Source: Streptomyces scabichelini
GTDB taxonomy: Bacteria; Actinomycetota; Actinomycetes; Streptomycetales; Streptomycetaceae
Direction: 5' to 3'
Assembly: GCF_011045015.1 (NCBI RefSeq)
Contig: NZ_JAAKZY010000010.1
Coordinates: forward strand, 1-64,000
DNA: 64,000 nucleotides
Shown piece by piece: positions 49,590-57,160 of this stretch (the first letter of the stretch is position 1; each line of letters starts with the position of its first letter). A model generated the notes under the pieces. The model did no database searches. It was not told the origin of the DNA and saw only the letters and a list, made by a program, of their open reading frames with translations. Made by a program: the position numbers and the translations under genes.

Positions 49590-49620
49590 CCGGCCACCTC
49601 ATCCGGCCACCTCATCCGGC
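49585..49620 (-). repeat. 13-bp tandem repeat carrying the WD40 start codon
   Basis: CTCATCCGGCCAC (plus-strand reading) occurs at 49585-49597 and 49598-49610, and in part at 49611-49620. Each copy carries an ATG on the minus strand; the first is the assigned start. Confidence 0.85.
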
Positions 49621-49929
49621 CTCCTGGCCTCGCGTGTCTCGCAGACCAACGTGTCTGCCGCGCATTGTGGTGCGACTCCGCCGGGACCCCTCCCGAGCCG
49701 CTCTCCGCTGATGCACCGTCAGAGAGTGGCGGCCGTACGCCGATGTGAAGGTCGGGGACGCGGGCGGCCTGATTCCGTTCGCGTGATTGACCGGGTCTGG
49801 TCAGATCGCGATTCTGGAGCGGAGGACTGAACGCGAAGCACTCCTGTGAATGCCGCGTCCAGTCTGTTCTGGTATGCCAGTAATGATCTGTTCGATCCTG
49901 AACCCCCACGCAGGAAGGCAGGAACAGAC
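49590..49929. other. divergent regulatory region between the chaperone operon and the pqq operon
   Basis: 340 bp with no supportable gene. It holds the WD40 start repeats on the left and a candidate pqq promoter at 49787-49815. It drives two oppositely oriented operons. Confidence 0.6.
49787..49815 (+). promoter_or_regulatory. candidate pqq operon promoter
   Basis: TTGACC (49787-49792), a 17-bp spacer and GATTCT (49810-49815) resemble a vegetative promoter 115 bp before pqqA. Confidence 0.4.
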
Positions 49930-50097
49930 ATGCAGAAGATCCGGGAGACCCAGGAGATCCACGAGATTCGGGACGTCCAGGAGACGCCTGACGCGCCGGT
50001 GGTGACCGTCGCCGGCGAGACCGGCTGGCAGTCACCGGAGTACGAGGTCGTCGAGACCGCCCTCGAAGTGACGGCGTACGCGCTGGCCACGCGGTAA
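49930..50097 (+). CDS. pqqA: PQQ precursor peptide PqqA
   Basis: A 55-residue peptide. The C-terminal part ([20 protein letters not shown] then ATR) contains the Glu and Tyr that are cross-linked to make pyrroloquinoline quinone, in the form EVTAY (E45, Y49). The N-terminal half ([20 protein letters not shown]) is a charged leader with repeated EI/R-E pattern, longer than in Gram-negative PqqA of about 23-29 residues. AGGAA precedes the ATG. It starts a five-gene cluster and lies 10 bp before pqqB. Confidence 0.9.
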   Translation: MQKIRETQEIHEIRDVQETPDAPVVTVAGETGWQSPEYEVVETALEVTAYALATR

Positions 50098-50107
50098 CCC
50101 CGGCGTC

Positions 50108-51133
50108 GTGCTGCTGCAGGTGCTCGGCACCGCGGCCGGTGGCGGACTGCCCCAGTGGAACTGCGCGTGTCCCGGCTGTGCCGGGGCACGCGACCGTCCG
50201 GAGCGGCGTCGCCGCCACGCGTCCCTCGCCGTACGAGCGGACGCCGGCCGCTGGTACATCGTCAACGCCACCCCCGACATCGGGGACCAGATCGAGGACA
50301 CCCACGCGCTGCACCCCGGCCCCGGCGCCCGGCAGACCCCGGTCGCGGGCGTCGTCCTCACCGACGCCGAACTCGACCACACCCTCGGCGTGGCGAGACT
50401 GCGGGAGGCGGACGCCGTGGAGCTGGTCTGCACCGCCCCGGTACGCGAGGCGCTGCTCGCCGGTCCGCGCCTCGGAGCCGTCCTCGGACCGTATACGGAC
50501 CTGCTCTGGCGGGAGTTGGGCCCTGGCGGTCCCGACGGCCCTGGCGGCCCTGGTGGTCCCGACGGCCCGGACGGCCCGGACGGCCCGGACGGCCTCGGCG
50601 GTCCCGACGGCCTCGGCGGTCCCGACGGCCCTGGCGGCCCCGACGGCCTCGGCGGCCAAGACCCGCTGCCGCTCGGCTCGGAACTGGAAGCCACCGCCGT
50701 GCCCATCGCCGCCAAACGCCCCCGGTACGCGGCGGGAACGGGCGACGACGACCCGCACTGGGTGATCGCCCTCGTGCTCCGCGAACCCGCCACCGGGAAG
50801 TCCCTCCTCTACGCCCCCGCCCTCGCCGCCTGGCCGGACGCCCTGCAAGAGGCCGCCGAGGCAGCCGACTGCGTCATCGTCGACGGCACCTTCTGGGACG
50901 AGGACGAGCCCGTGCGCACCGGGATCTCCAGCAAGACCGCAAGCGGCATGGGCCATCTGCCGATCGAGGGGCCGGGCGGCACCGCACACCGTCTGACCGG
51001 ACTGCGCGCCCGCTGCCTGTACACGCATCTGAACAACACCAACCCGCTGACCGACCCGGACGACGACCGGCACAAACAGCTGGCCGACCGGGGACTCGAG
51101 GTCGCCGTCGACGGAATGGTCATCGAGCTGTGA
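50108..51133 (+). CDS. pqqB: PqqB, metallo-beta-lactamase-fold protein with a collagen-like insertion
   Basis: A 341-residue protein of the PqqB family: [20 protein letters not shown] at the N-terminus (family Cys-x-Cys-x2-Cys), [17 protein letters not shown] (metal site) and [13 protein letters not shown] late in the chain. PqqB acts early in PQQ formation on the peptide-derived intermediate. Residues 138-183 are an insertion of GGPDGP-type collagen-like repeats of about 46 residues (nt 50519-50656), not part of the usual family. The next gene overlaps by 4 bp (GTGA). Start GTG 50108. Confidence 0.9.
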   Translation: MLLQVLGTAAGGGLPQWNCACPGCAGARDRPERRRRHASLAVRADAGRWYIVNATPDIGDQIEDTHALHPGPGARQTPVAGVVLTDAELDHTLGVARLREADAVELVCTAPVREALLAGPRLGAVLGPYTDLLWRELGPGGPDGPGGPGGPDGPDGPDGPDGLGGPDGLGGPDGPGGPDGLGGQDPLPLGSELEATAVPIAAKRPRYAAGTGDDDPHWVIALVLREPATGKSLLYAPALAAWPDALQEAAEAADCVIVDGTFWDEDEPVRTGISSKTASGMGHLPIEGPGGTAHRLTGLRARCLYTHLNNTNPLTDPDDDRHKQLADRGLEVAVDGMVIEL

Positions 51134-51858
51134 CGACAACACCCGTACGGGACACCGACACCCAGCAAGGCCCTTGGAGCCGCCCGGAGTTCGAAGAGCG
51201 GCTCCGCGACGTCGCCACCACCCACTACCACGACCGCCACCCCTTCAACGTACGGATGCACGAGGGCACCCTGACCCCGGCCGAGCTGCGCCGCTGGATC
51301 ACCAACCGCTTCCACTACCAGCGGCACATCCCCGTCAAGGACGCCCTGATTCTCGCCAAGTTCGAGGACCCGGCACTGCGCCGCATGTGGCTGCGCAGGA
51401 TCGTCGACCACGACGGCGTACAGGAGGGCGAGGGCGGCATCGAGCGCTGGCTGCGGCTCGGCGAGGCTGCCGGACTCGACCGGGAACTGCTGTGGTCGGC
51501 CGAGGACGTACTGCCCGGGGTGCGGCTCGCGGTCGACGGCTACGTCAACTTCTGCCGGCTCAGGTCCCGGTTGGAGGCCGTCGCCGCCTCCCTCACCGAG
51601 CTGTCCGCCCCCGGCCTGATGCGCAGGCGCATCGCCGCCTTCGAACACCACTACCCGTGGATCGAGGCCGAAGGGCTCGCCTACTTCCGTACCCGCGTCG
51701 GACAGGGCAGCCGCGACAGTGCCGAGGCGCTCGACCTGGTCGTTCGGTGGGCGCGCAGCCGAGAGGAGCAGGAACGGGCCGTCGCCGCGCTCACCTTCAA
51801 GTGCGAGGTGCTGTGGTCGCTGCTCGACGCCGTCGACGCGGCAGGGGAGCGGCGGTGA
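51130..51858 (+). CDS. pqqC: PqqC, pyrroloquinoline-quinone synthase
   Basis: A 242-residue all-helical oxidase that closes the ring and carries out the final oxidation to PQQ with O2. Typical segments are YHDRHPFNVRMHEGTL, RRWITNRFHYQRHIPVKDA, RRIVDHDG and AFEHHYPWIEAEGLAYFRTR. The last includes the conserved His residues that line the active site. The GTG start overlaps the pqqB stop and the stop overlaps the pqqD start, so the cluster is translationally coupled. Confidence 0.95.
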   Translation: MTTTPVRDTDTQQGPWSRPEFEERLRDVATTHYHDRHPFNVRMHEGTLTPAELRRWITNRFHYQRHIPVKDALILAKFEDPALRRMWLRRIVDHDGVQEGEGGIERWLRLGEAAGLDRELLWSAEDVLPGVRLAVDGYVNFCRLRSRLEAVAASLTELSAPGLMRRRIAAFEHHYPWIEAEGLAYFRTRVGQGSRDSAEALDLVVRWARSREEQERAVAALTFKCEVLWSLLDAVDAAGERR

Positions 51859-51890
51859 AACCCATGGCGAAACCCATGGCGAAACCCATG
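51855..51890 (+). repeat. 12-bp tandem repeats at the pqqD start
   Basis: ATGGCGAAACCC at 51864-51875 and 51876-51887, preceded by GTGAAACCC. Each offers a start codon in the same frame. Confidence 0.85.
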
Positions 51891-52157
51891 AGGGAGGCGC
51901 CCCCGGACTGGAGCCCGGTGCTGAGCCGGTCCGTCACCCTCCGGCACGACCGGGTGCGCGGCACCGACCTGCTGCTCAGGCCGGAACGCGTCGTCGTGCT
52001 CCGAGGCGGCGCGGGCACCGTCCTGAGGCTCTGCGACGGCGAACGCACACTCGGGTCGATCGTCGCCGAACTGGCCGAGCGCTTCCCCGGCGCGCCCGTC
52101 GCCACCGAGGTCCCGGAGTTCCTGGGACGGCTGCGCGAGGAGGGCTGGGTCCGATGA
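51855..52157 (+). CDS. pqqD: PqqD, peptide chaperone
   Basis: A 100-residue PqqD, the RRE-type adaptor that delivers PqqA to PqqE. The domain is visible in SRSVTLRHDRVRGTDLLLRP, then VVLRGGAGTVLRLCDGERTL and a helix VATEVPEFLGRLREEGWV. The N-terminus VKPMAKPMAKPM comes from a short tandem repeat that offers several starts; GTG 51855 overlaps the pqqC stop. pqqE starts 4 bp before its end. Confidence 0.92.
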   Translation: MKPMAKPMAKPMREAPPDWSPVLSRSVTLRHDRVRGTDLLLRPERVVVLRGGAGTVLRLCDGERTLGSIVAELAERFPGAPVATEVPEFLGRLREEGWVR

Positions 52158-53305
52158 CCGGCTCACCCACGGCCCAGGTCGCCCCTCCCTGGGCGCTGCT
52201 CGCGGAACTCACCCACGGCTGCCCACTGCACTGCGCCTACTGCTCCAACCCGGTGGAACTGGTCCGCAGATCCGCCGAACTCGACACCGCCGAGTGGGCC
52301 GATGTCATGCGCCAGGCCGGGGAGTTGGGCGTCGTCCACACGCATCTCTCCGGCGGTGAACCGCTGTTGCGGCGCGACCTGCCCGAGATCGTCGCGGCGG
52401 CCGAAGCGGCAGACATCCACACCCAGCTCGTCACCAGTGGCGTCGGCCTGACCCGGGACCGGCTGACCGCCCTCACCGACCACGGGCTGCGTAGCGTCCA
52501 ACTGTCCGTGCAGCACGCCGAAGCCGCCGCCTCCGACCGGATCGCCGGGCACCGCTCCTTCACCGCCAAGCGGAAGGCCGCGACCCTGGTCGGGGAGGCA
52601 GGACTGCCGCTCGGCCTGAACGTCGTACTCCACCGGGACAATCTGGACGCGCTCGACGCCCTCATCGACCTGGCCCTCGACTGGGGAGCCGAGCGGATCG
52701 AGCTGGCGAACACCCAGTTCTACGGCTGGGCGCTGGTCAACCGCGACCGGCTGCTGCCCGGCCGGGACCAGATCGAGCGGGCGCGGGCCGTCGTCGAGGC
52801 CCGGCGGGAGCGGCTGGCCGGAACCATGGACGTGGTGTGGGTGGTGCCCGACTACGTCGACGGGACCGCCAAGCCCTGCATGGGCGGCTGGGGCGCCGTC
52901 TCGCTGACCGTGGCCCCCGACGGCACGGTGCTGCCCTGCCCGGCCGCCGCCACACTGCCGGGGCTCGACGCCCCGAACGTCAGGGACCGTTCCCTGGAGT
53001 GGACCTGGCACCACTCGCCCGCGTTCAACCGCTACCGGGGCACCGACTGGATGACCGGCCCCTGCCGCTCCTGCCCTCAGCGGGACACCGATCTCGGCGG
53101 CTGCCGCTGCCAGGCGTACGCACTTACCGGTGACGCCTCCCGCACCGATCCGGTGTGCGGGCTGGCCCCCGATCACGGTCTGGTGAGGGCGCTTGTCGAC
53201 ACGCCGCGCCGCCCGGGAGTTCCGACGGCCCCACGTTCCTTTGCTCCAGCTCCACGTTCCTTTCCCCCGCGGGGCGTCACCCCGCGCGGCGATCGGCTCG
53301 GGTGA
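52154..53305 (+). CDS. pqqE: PqqE, radical SAM/SPASM enzyme
   Basis: A 383-residue enzyme that makes the Glu-Tyr carbon-carbon cross-link in PqqA. The radical SAM site is C23-x3-C27-x2-C30 (CPLHCAYC), followed by THLSGGEPLL. The C-terminal SPASM region has CMGGWGAVSLTV and CRSCPQRDTDLGGCRCQAYA and a later C in DPVC. The C-terminus has an extra tail of about 35 residues rich in Pro and Arg. The ATG overlaps the pqqD stop. A 13-bp tandem repeat starts at its stop codon. Confidence 0.95.
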   Translation: MTGSPTAQVAPPWALLAELTHGCPLHCAYCSNPVELVRRSAELDTAEWADVMRQAGELGVVHTHLSGGEPLLRRDLPEIVAAAEAADIHTQLVTSGVGLTRDRLTALTDHGLRSVQLSVQHAEAAASDRIAGHRSFTAKRKAATLVGEAGLPLGLNVVLHRDNLDALDALIDLALDWGAERIELANTQFYGWALVNRDRLLPGRDQIERARAVVEARRERLAGTMDVVWVVPDYVDGTAKPCMGGWGAVSLTVAPDGTVLPCPAAATLPGLDAPNVRDRSLEWTWHHSPAFNRYRGTDWMTGPCRSCPQRDTDLGGCRCQAYALTGDASRTDPVCGLAPDHGLVRALVDTPRRPGVPTAPRSFAPAPRSFPPRGVTPRGDRLG

Positions 53306-53354
53306 CTCGTACCAGTGACTCGTACCAATGACCCGCACCAGTGACCCGTACCAG
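53303..53354 (+). repeat. 13-bp tandem repeat x4 starting at the pqqE stop codon
   Basis: TGACTCGTACCAG and three close copies. Because the period is 13, the four TGA triplets fall in all three frames. Confidence 0.93.
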
Positions 53355-53390
53355 AGCACTTCCGACTTCCAATCCCCACTTGGAGGACCA

Positions 53391-54536
53391 ATGCGACCGA
53401 CCAGCAAGCGCAGGACCCGTAGACCGATGACCGCGGGCACGGCCCTGTCCCTGGCCGCCGGCCTGTTACTCGCCGGCCTCACCGGGCTCGGGTCGTCCGC
53501 CCAGGCCGACACCGCGACCACGGCTGCAAACCCCGCCGCCCCGGCCGCAGTTGACGGCGTACCGACATCCGTCAGCACCCTCACCACCGGCCTGACCGTC
53601 CCCTGGGGCGTCGGCTGGATGCCCGACGGCTCACACGCCCTGGTCACCGAGCGCGACGACTTCCGGGTCTGGAAAGTCGCCCCCGACGGCGCCAAGACCC
53701 AGGTCGGAACCGTCCCCGAAAGCCAGACCACCAACGGTGAGGGCGGACTCATGGGGGTCGCCGTCGACCCCGACTGGGCCACCAACCACCACGTGTACGT
53801 CATGCACACCGCCGCCGAAGGCAACCGCATCGCCCGCATGACGTACGACGGCACCTCGCTCAGCGGCTACAAGGTGATCCTCCAGGGCATCGCGAAGGCC
53901 CGGTACCACAACGGCGGACGGCTCGCCTTCGGCCCCGACGGCTATCTGTACGCGACGACCGGCGACGCCCAGAACACCGCCCTCGCCCAGGACCGCAACT
54001 CCCTCAACGGCAAGATCCTGCGCCTGACCACCTCCGGGAAGCCGGCCCCCGGAAACCCCTTCGGCAACCACGTCTACAGCCTCGGCCACCGCAATCCGCA
54101 GGGACTCGCCTTCGACCGCAACGGGCGGTTGTGGGAGGCCGAGTTCGGCAACACCCGGTTCGACGAACTGAACCTCATCAAGCCCGGCGCCAACTACGGC
54201 TGGCCCACCTGCGAGGGCACCTGCTCGGTCGCCGGGATGACCAATCCGAAGAAGACGTGGACCACCGGCGAGGCCTCGCCCAGCGCCATCGCCATCGCCG
54301 ACAACGTCGTCTACATGGCCGCGCTGCGCGGGCAGCGCCTCTGGCGCATCCCCATCGAGGGCGACACGGAGAACGTGGGCACGGCGACGGCGTACTACGT
54401 CGGTACGTACGGACGGCTCCGTACGGTGGTCAAGGTGCCCGGCCGTGACCAGCTCTGGCTGACCACCACCAACGCCGACGCCAACGGAGGCCAGCCGGAC
54501 GGCGCGGACCGCGTCCTGCGGGTGACTCTCGGCTAG
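53391..54536 (+). CDS. secreted PQQ-dependent sugar dehydrogenase
   Basis: A 381-residue soluble glucose/sorbosone-dehydrogenase-type beta-propeller. It has an N-terminal signal peptide (RRTRRPMTAGTALSLAAGLL then LAGLTGLGSSAQA). The PQQ/substrate regions include TVPWGVGWMPDGSHALVTER, YHNGGRLAFGPDGYLYATTG, SLGHRNPQGLAFDRNGRLWE and KPGANYGWPTCEG. It oxidises aldoses with PQQ as cofactor outside the membrane. GGAGGACC precedes the ATG. It follows pqqE at once, so cofactor and apoenzyme are made together. Which sugar is used cannot be told. Confidence 0.92.
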   Translation: MRPTSKRRTRRPMTAGTALSLAAGLLLAGLTGLGSSAQADTATTAANPAAPAAVDGVPTSVSTLTTGLTVPWGVGWMPDGSHALVTERDDFRVWKVAPDGAKTQVGTVPESQTTNGEGGLMGVAVDPDWATNHHVYVMHTAAEGNRIARMTYDGTSLSGYKVILQGIAKARYHNGGRLAFGPDGYLYATTGDAQNTALAQDRNSLNGKILRLTTSGKPAPGNPFGNHVYSLGHRNPQGLAFDRNGRLWEAEFGNTRFDELNLIKPGANYGWPTCEGTCSVAGMTNPKKTWTTGEASPSAIAIADNVVYMAALRGQRLWRIPIEGDTENVGTATAYYVGTYGRLRTVVKVPGRDQLWLTTTNADANGGQPDGADRVLRVTLG

Positions 54537-54564
54537 GCGCTCCGCTGGAAATGCGGGTTCGAAA

Positions 54565-54645
54565 CTGCGGGTGCGTCGTGGCTGGTCGCGCCCACGCGGC
54601 GGAGCCGCAAATTGACAGGGCCCCGCGCCCCTAACGGGGCGCGGT
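54565..54645. repeat. dispersed repeat, copy 3 (module A start joined to module B)
   Basis: GTGCGTCGTGGCTGGTCGCG runs directly into CCCACGCGGCGGAGCCGCAA and ends in CCGCGCCCC-TAAC-GGGGCGCGG. Compared with copy 1 the middle of module A is missing, as if deleted between two GGTCGCGC sites. The tgmB stop lies inside it. Confidence 0.8.
54623..54644. terminator. hairpin between the sugar dehydrogenase and tgmB
   Basis: CCGCGCCCC and GGGGCGCGG pair around TAAC. This is the end of the dispersed repeat and can terminate both convergent genes. Confidence 0.55.
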
Positions 54646-55584
54646 AACGCGGCGGTCCGTCTTGGGCTGTGACAGCCACAGGGCGACCGCCTCCGAGATC
54701 GGCTGTCCGGTCTCCAGTTCGACGAAGCCGAACTGGCCGCCCTGATTGCACTCCAGGAACCACCAGATGCCGTCCTCGTCCTCGGCGAAGTCGAAGGCGG
54801 CGTACGCCAGTCCGGCCAGGGCGACGTACTCGTGCACCGACGTGGCGATGCGCGAGGGCACCGAGACCGCCTCCCAGGCGTGCCCGGTGTCTCCGTAACG
54901 CCCGTCGACCTGGCCGGGCTCGGCCGTCTTCCGCGCGGCGAACAGCCGGGTGCCGACACAGGTCAGACGAATGTCGGCACGCTTGGGTATGTACCGCTGC
55001 AGCAGCGCGGGACCGGCTGCGACGGACGAGAAGTCCGCGTCGGATCCGATCAGGGTGGTCGGCAGGGCAAGCCCGGAGTCACCGGGCGGCGGTCCCGAGG
55101 CGGACTTCACCACCACGTGCCGGTGCTCCTCGGCGAACTGCTGTGCCAGGCGCGGGGCCGTGGTGAACACGGTCGGTGGTACGGCGAACCCGCTGAGGTG
55201 AGCGACCCTCGACTGCCATGGCTTCAGGCGGGCCCGGTCGGCGTTGTGCGGATGGTTCATCCATCGGGTCGAGGCGGAGTGGAGCATTCCGTACAGCGCC
55301 TGACGGGTCTCGGCGGTCAGCCACGGCGAGGGGTGTGCCGCGTGCGCGGCCGGTTCGCCGGGCCTGCGCATCCACACGGAGCGCAGGCCACGCATGCTGA
55401 GCACATGCCCGTTCACCGACAGGTGGCCGTCGAAGTCGCCGTGGGCGTATTCGACGGACAGCACGGCCTTGCCCGGCAGGTCGGCGGGGTCAAGGCGCAT
55501 CACGGGTGTCCCCGTCTCGTGCAGCTTGCTCACCACCATGTCGGCGGTCACGTCCTCCTCGGACGTGAGGATCAGCACGGTCAT
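54631..55584 (-). CDS. tgmB: ATP-grasp graspetide (RiPP) maturase
   Basis: A 317-residue ATP-grasp ligase that forms side-chain ester or amide links in a ribosomal peptide. Family segments include LILTSEEDVTADMVVSKLHE, MRLDPADLPG, WMRRPGEP and TRWMNHPHNADRARLKPWQS, followed by a VVVKSASGPPPG lid and WWFLECNQGGQFGFVE carrying the Mg/ATP ligands (E-x-N). The precursor gene tgmA lies 13 bp upstream on the same strand. The 3' end runs into a dispersed repeat that supplies the stop codon. No methyltransferase gene adjoins, unlike some graspetide loci. Confidence 0.9.
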   Translation of the reverse strand: MTVLILTSEEDVTADMVVSKLHETGTPVMRLDPADLPGKAVLSVEYAHGDFDGHLSVNGHVLSMRGLRSVWMRRPGEPAAHAAHPSPWLTAETRQALYGMLHSASTRWMNHPHNADRARLKPWQSRVAHLSGFAVPPTVFTTAPRLAQQFAEEHRHVVVKSASGPPPGDSGLALPTTLIGSDADFSSVAAGPALLQRYIPKRADIRLTCVGTRLFAARKTAEPGQVDGRYGDTGHAWEAVSVPSRIATSVHEYVALAGLAYAAFDFAEDEDGIWWFLECNQGGQFGFVELETGQPISEAVALWLSQPKTDRRVTAPR

Positions 55585-55597
55585 CCGTTACGGGTCG

Positions 55598-55789
55598 TCA
55601 GTCGTCGAAGTGCGTCTGGGAACCGGCGGTGGACGTCGTCGTGCCGGCCGCCAGGAGGAGGGCCCGGTCACTGACGGCGGGGCGGCCGTCGGGAAGCACG
55701 TTCAGCTGGCGCGACGCGTCGAAGCGGTAGGGCGTCACCACGGTCGGAAGCCCTCTGGGAAGGGCGTAGTTGAGGGTGAACGGTCGCAC
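55598..55789 (-). CDS. tgmA: graspetide precursor peptide
   Basis: A 63-residue ATP-grasp target peptide. The leader MRPFTLNYALPRG and the conserved PYRFDASRQLNVLPDGRPAV segment match the family. The core is the C-terminal region TTTSTAGSQTHFDD, with Thr/Ser donors and acidic Asp acceptors for side-chain cross-links. The GTG start at 55789 has GGAGG six bases upstream. It is followed by the ATP-grasp gene. The final number and pattern of cross-links is not predictable from sequence alone. Confidence 0.9.
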   Translation of the reverse strand: MRPFTLNYALPRGLPTVVTPYRFDASRQLNVLPDGRPAVSDRALLLAAGTTTSTAGSQTHFDD

Positions 55790-56020
55790 TCGAAACCTCC
55801 AAGGTCGCGTGTTGCCTACATACGTCCTTACGTGGTCCTTGCGTAAGGAATTCATCACTTTCTGCCACATCGGGGTGAAGGTCATCACATTGCCTGCCCG
55901 CCTCCTTCATGCCTTCAGCATCAACTGCATCGCTTGTTCTCAAGTTCCCCACAAGCCACACAACGTATGGAGGATCACAACCGTCACAGGGCTGCCAAGG
56001 GTGACCGATTCCTTACTCAC

Positions 56021-56055
56021 AGGAGATCCGTCAGGAGATCCGTCGGGAGATCCGT
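56021..56055. repeat. 12-bp tandem repeat x3 between DinB and tgmA
   Basis: AGGAGATCCGTC occurs at 56021-56032 and 56033-56044, with a third copy changed at one base (56045-56055). It lies 13 bp from the DinB stop. Confidence 0.85.
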
Positions 56056-56067
56056 GCTGGGCCCTCG

Positions 56068-56628
56068 TTACTGGCCCACCCTCCCGTCGATGCACTCGCG
56101 CAACAGGTCGGCGTGCCCGCAGTGACGGGCGTACTCCTCGATCCTGTGGACCATCAGCTCCCGAACCGCGATCCCGTCCCTCCCCAGACGCTCGCTCAGA
56201 TCCGGGTGCTCGGCCAGCGCGGCGTCGGTCGCGGCCTGCTCGCGCGCCAGAGCGGAGTACGCGGCGTCGACCTCGGCCTGCTCGGCGACAGCCGCGTCGA
56301 AGTCCGCGTCCCTCTCGCCGTACAGCTTCGGCAGCGGATCATCGTCGGTGATCCAGTTGCGCCAGTCCCGTTCCACCTCGGCGAGGTGCCGAAGCAGGCC
56401 GAGCAGCGACATCGTCGACGGCGGAACCGACCGACGGGCCAGTTGCTCCGCATCCAGGCCCTCGCACTTCATCCGCAGGGTCTTGCGGTAGTCGGTCAGG
56501 TAGTCCTGCAGCGTCGCAAGCTCGCCGTCCGGACCGGCTCCTTCGCTGTGGCGGGGGTCGTCGTCCGGGTCAACCCACATATCGGGGTAGATGGTTGACC
56601 GGGTCCACCGTGCGGGTTGATCAGTCAT
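56068..56628 (-). CDS. DinB family (DUF664) protein
   Basis: A 186-residue four-helix-bundle protein of the DinB/DUF664 family: LQDYLTDYRKTLRMKCEGLD, then MSLLGLLRHLAEVERDWRNW (first metal His) and a final VRELMVHRIEEYARHCGHAD (second and third His). Members bind a metal and some act as thiol transferases (mycothiol/bacillithiol), but a specific role cannot be assigned. ATG 56628 is chosen; a start three codons upstream (56637) is possible. It is divergent from the cold-shock gene. Confidence 0.88.
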   Translation of the reverse strand: MTDQPARWTRSTIYPDMWVDPDDDPRHSEGAGPDGELATLQDYLTDYRKTLRMKCEGLDAEQLARRSVPPSTMSLLGLLRHLAEVERDWRNWITDDDPLPKLYGERDADFDAAVAEQAEVDAAYSALAREQAATDAALAEHPDLSERLGRDGIAVRELMVHRIEEYARHCGHADLLRECIDGRVGQ

Positions 56629-56753
56629 GCGTTCCATGCTTGTCCGTGAGAGCCCGGGCCTGCCACTGAGTTTCGCTGCCGTGCTGTCGGTAGCGGCTGA
56701 CGGTGTGCCGGTATAGCGTGGTGACTCAGCAGTCGTGGTTCCGAAGTCCTGTT

Positions 56754-56777
56754 CGCCCGTGATCACGATCACGGGCG
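56754..56777 (+). other. hairpin in the long leader of the cold-shock gene
   Basis: CGCCCGTGATC and GATCACGGGCG are perfect 11-bp arms with a 2-base centre, followed by TTATT. It lies about 90 bp before the csp ATG and could act as attenuator or temperature-sensitive leader structure. Confidence 0.5.
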
Positions 56778-56867
56778 TTATTGCTGTTCAGCGCCTCTCC
56801 GGACCAGGGCGATCACCTCCCCGGGCGCGCAGGGCGCGGGCCCGGTTTTCCCTCGAAGGACACAGTC

Positions 56868-57071
56868 ATGGCCAAAGGCACTGTCAAGTGGTTCAACAGC
56901 GAGAAGGGCTTCGGCTTCATTGAGCAGGAGGGTGGCGGCCCCGACGTCTTCGCCCACTACTCCAACATCGCCAGCCAGGGTTACCGCGAGCTGCAGGAGG
57001 GGCAGAAGGTCGAGTTCGACGTCACCCAGGGCCAGAAGGGCCCGCAGGCCGAGAACATCCGCCCCGCCTGA
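56868..57071 (+). CDS. CspA-family cold-shock protein
   Basis: A 67-residue OB-fold cold-shock protein: [20 protein letters not shown] (RNP1, KGFGFI 13-18), then DVFAHYSNI (RNP2) and a last strand [17 protein letters not shown]. It binds single-stranded RNA/DNA and acts as an RNA chaperone. AAGGA precedes the ATG. The long GC-rich leader with a strong hairpin is typical of csp genes with post-transcriptional control. A 20-bp tandem duplication follows the stop, then a 17-bp-stem terminator. Confidence 0.97.
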   Translation: MAKGTVKWFNSEKGFGFIEQEGGGPDVFAHYSNIASQGYRELQEGQKVEFDVTQGQKGPQAENIRPA

Positions 57072-57109
57072 TCCCGCAGTCTCAGTACGGATCCCGCAGT
57101 CTCAGTAAG
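57070..57109 (+). repeat. 20-bp tandem repeat x2 at the csp stop
   Basis: GATCCCGCAGTCTCAGTACG is repeated with one change. The first copy overlaps the TGA stop. Confidence 0.9.
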
Positions 57110-57111
57110 CC

Positions 57112-57146
57112 GGAGCGCCCTCGTGGCTCAGCCACGAGGGCGCTCC
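57112..57146. terminator. strong hairpin between csp and the GH5 gene
   Basis: Arms 57112-57128 (GGAGCGCCCTCGTGGCT) and 57130-57146 are perfectly complementary around one C. A bidirectional terminator is likely. Confidence 0.8.
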
Positions 57147-57160
57147 TGGGTCATGCCGGG

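Noticed and set aside
47649..49748. Long plus-strand frame opposite the WD40 gene
   Set aside because: Shadow frame; the WD40 reading on the minus strand has clear repeat motifs and coupled neighbours.
53303..53354. Possible CRISPR-like array at the tandem repeats
   Set aside because: The units are directly adjacent with no spacers and too short, and there are no cas genes.
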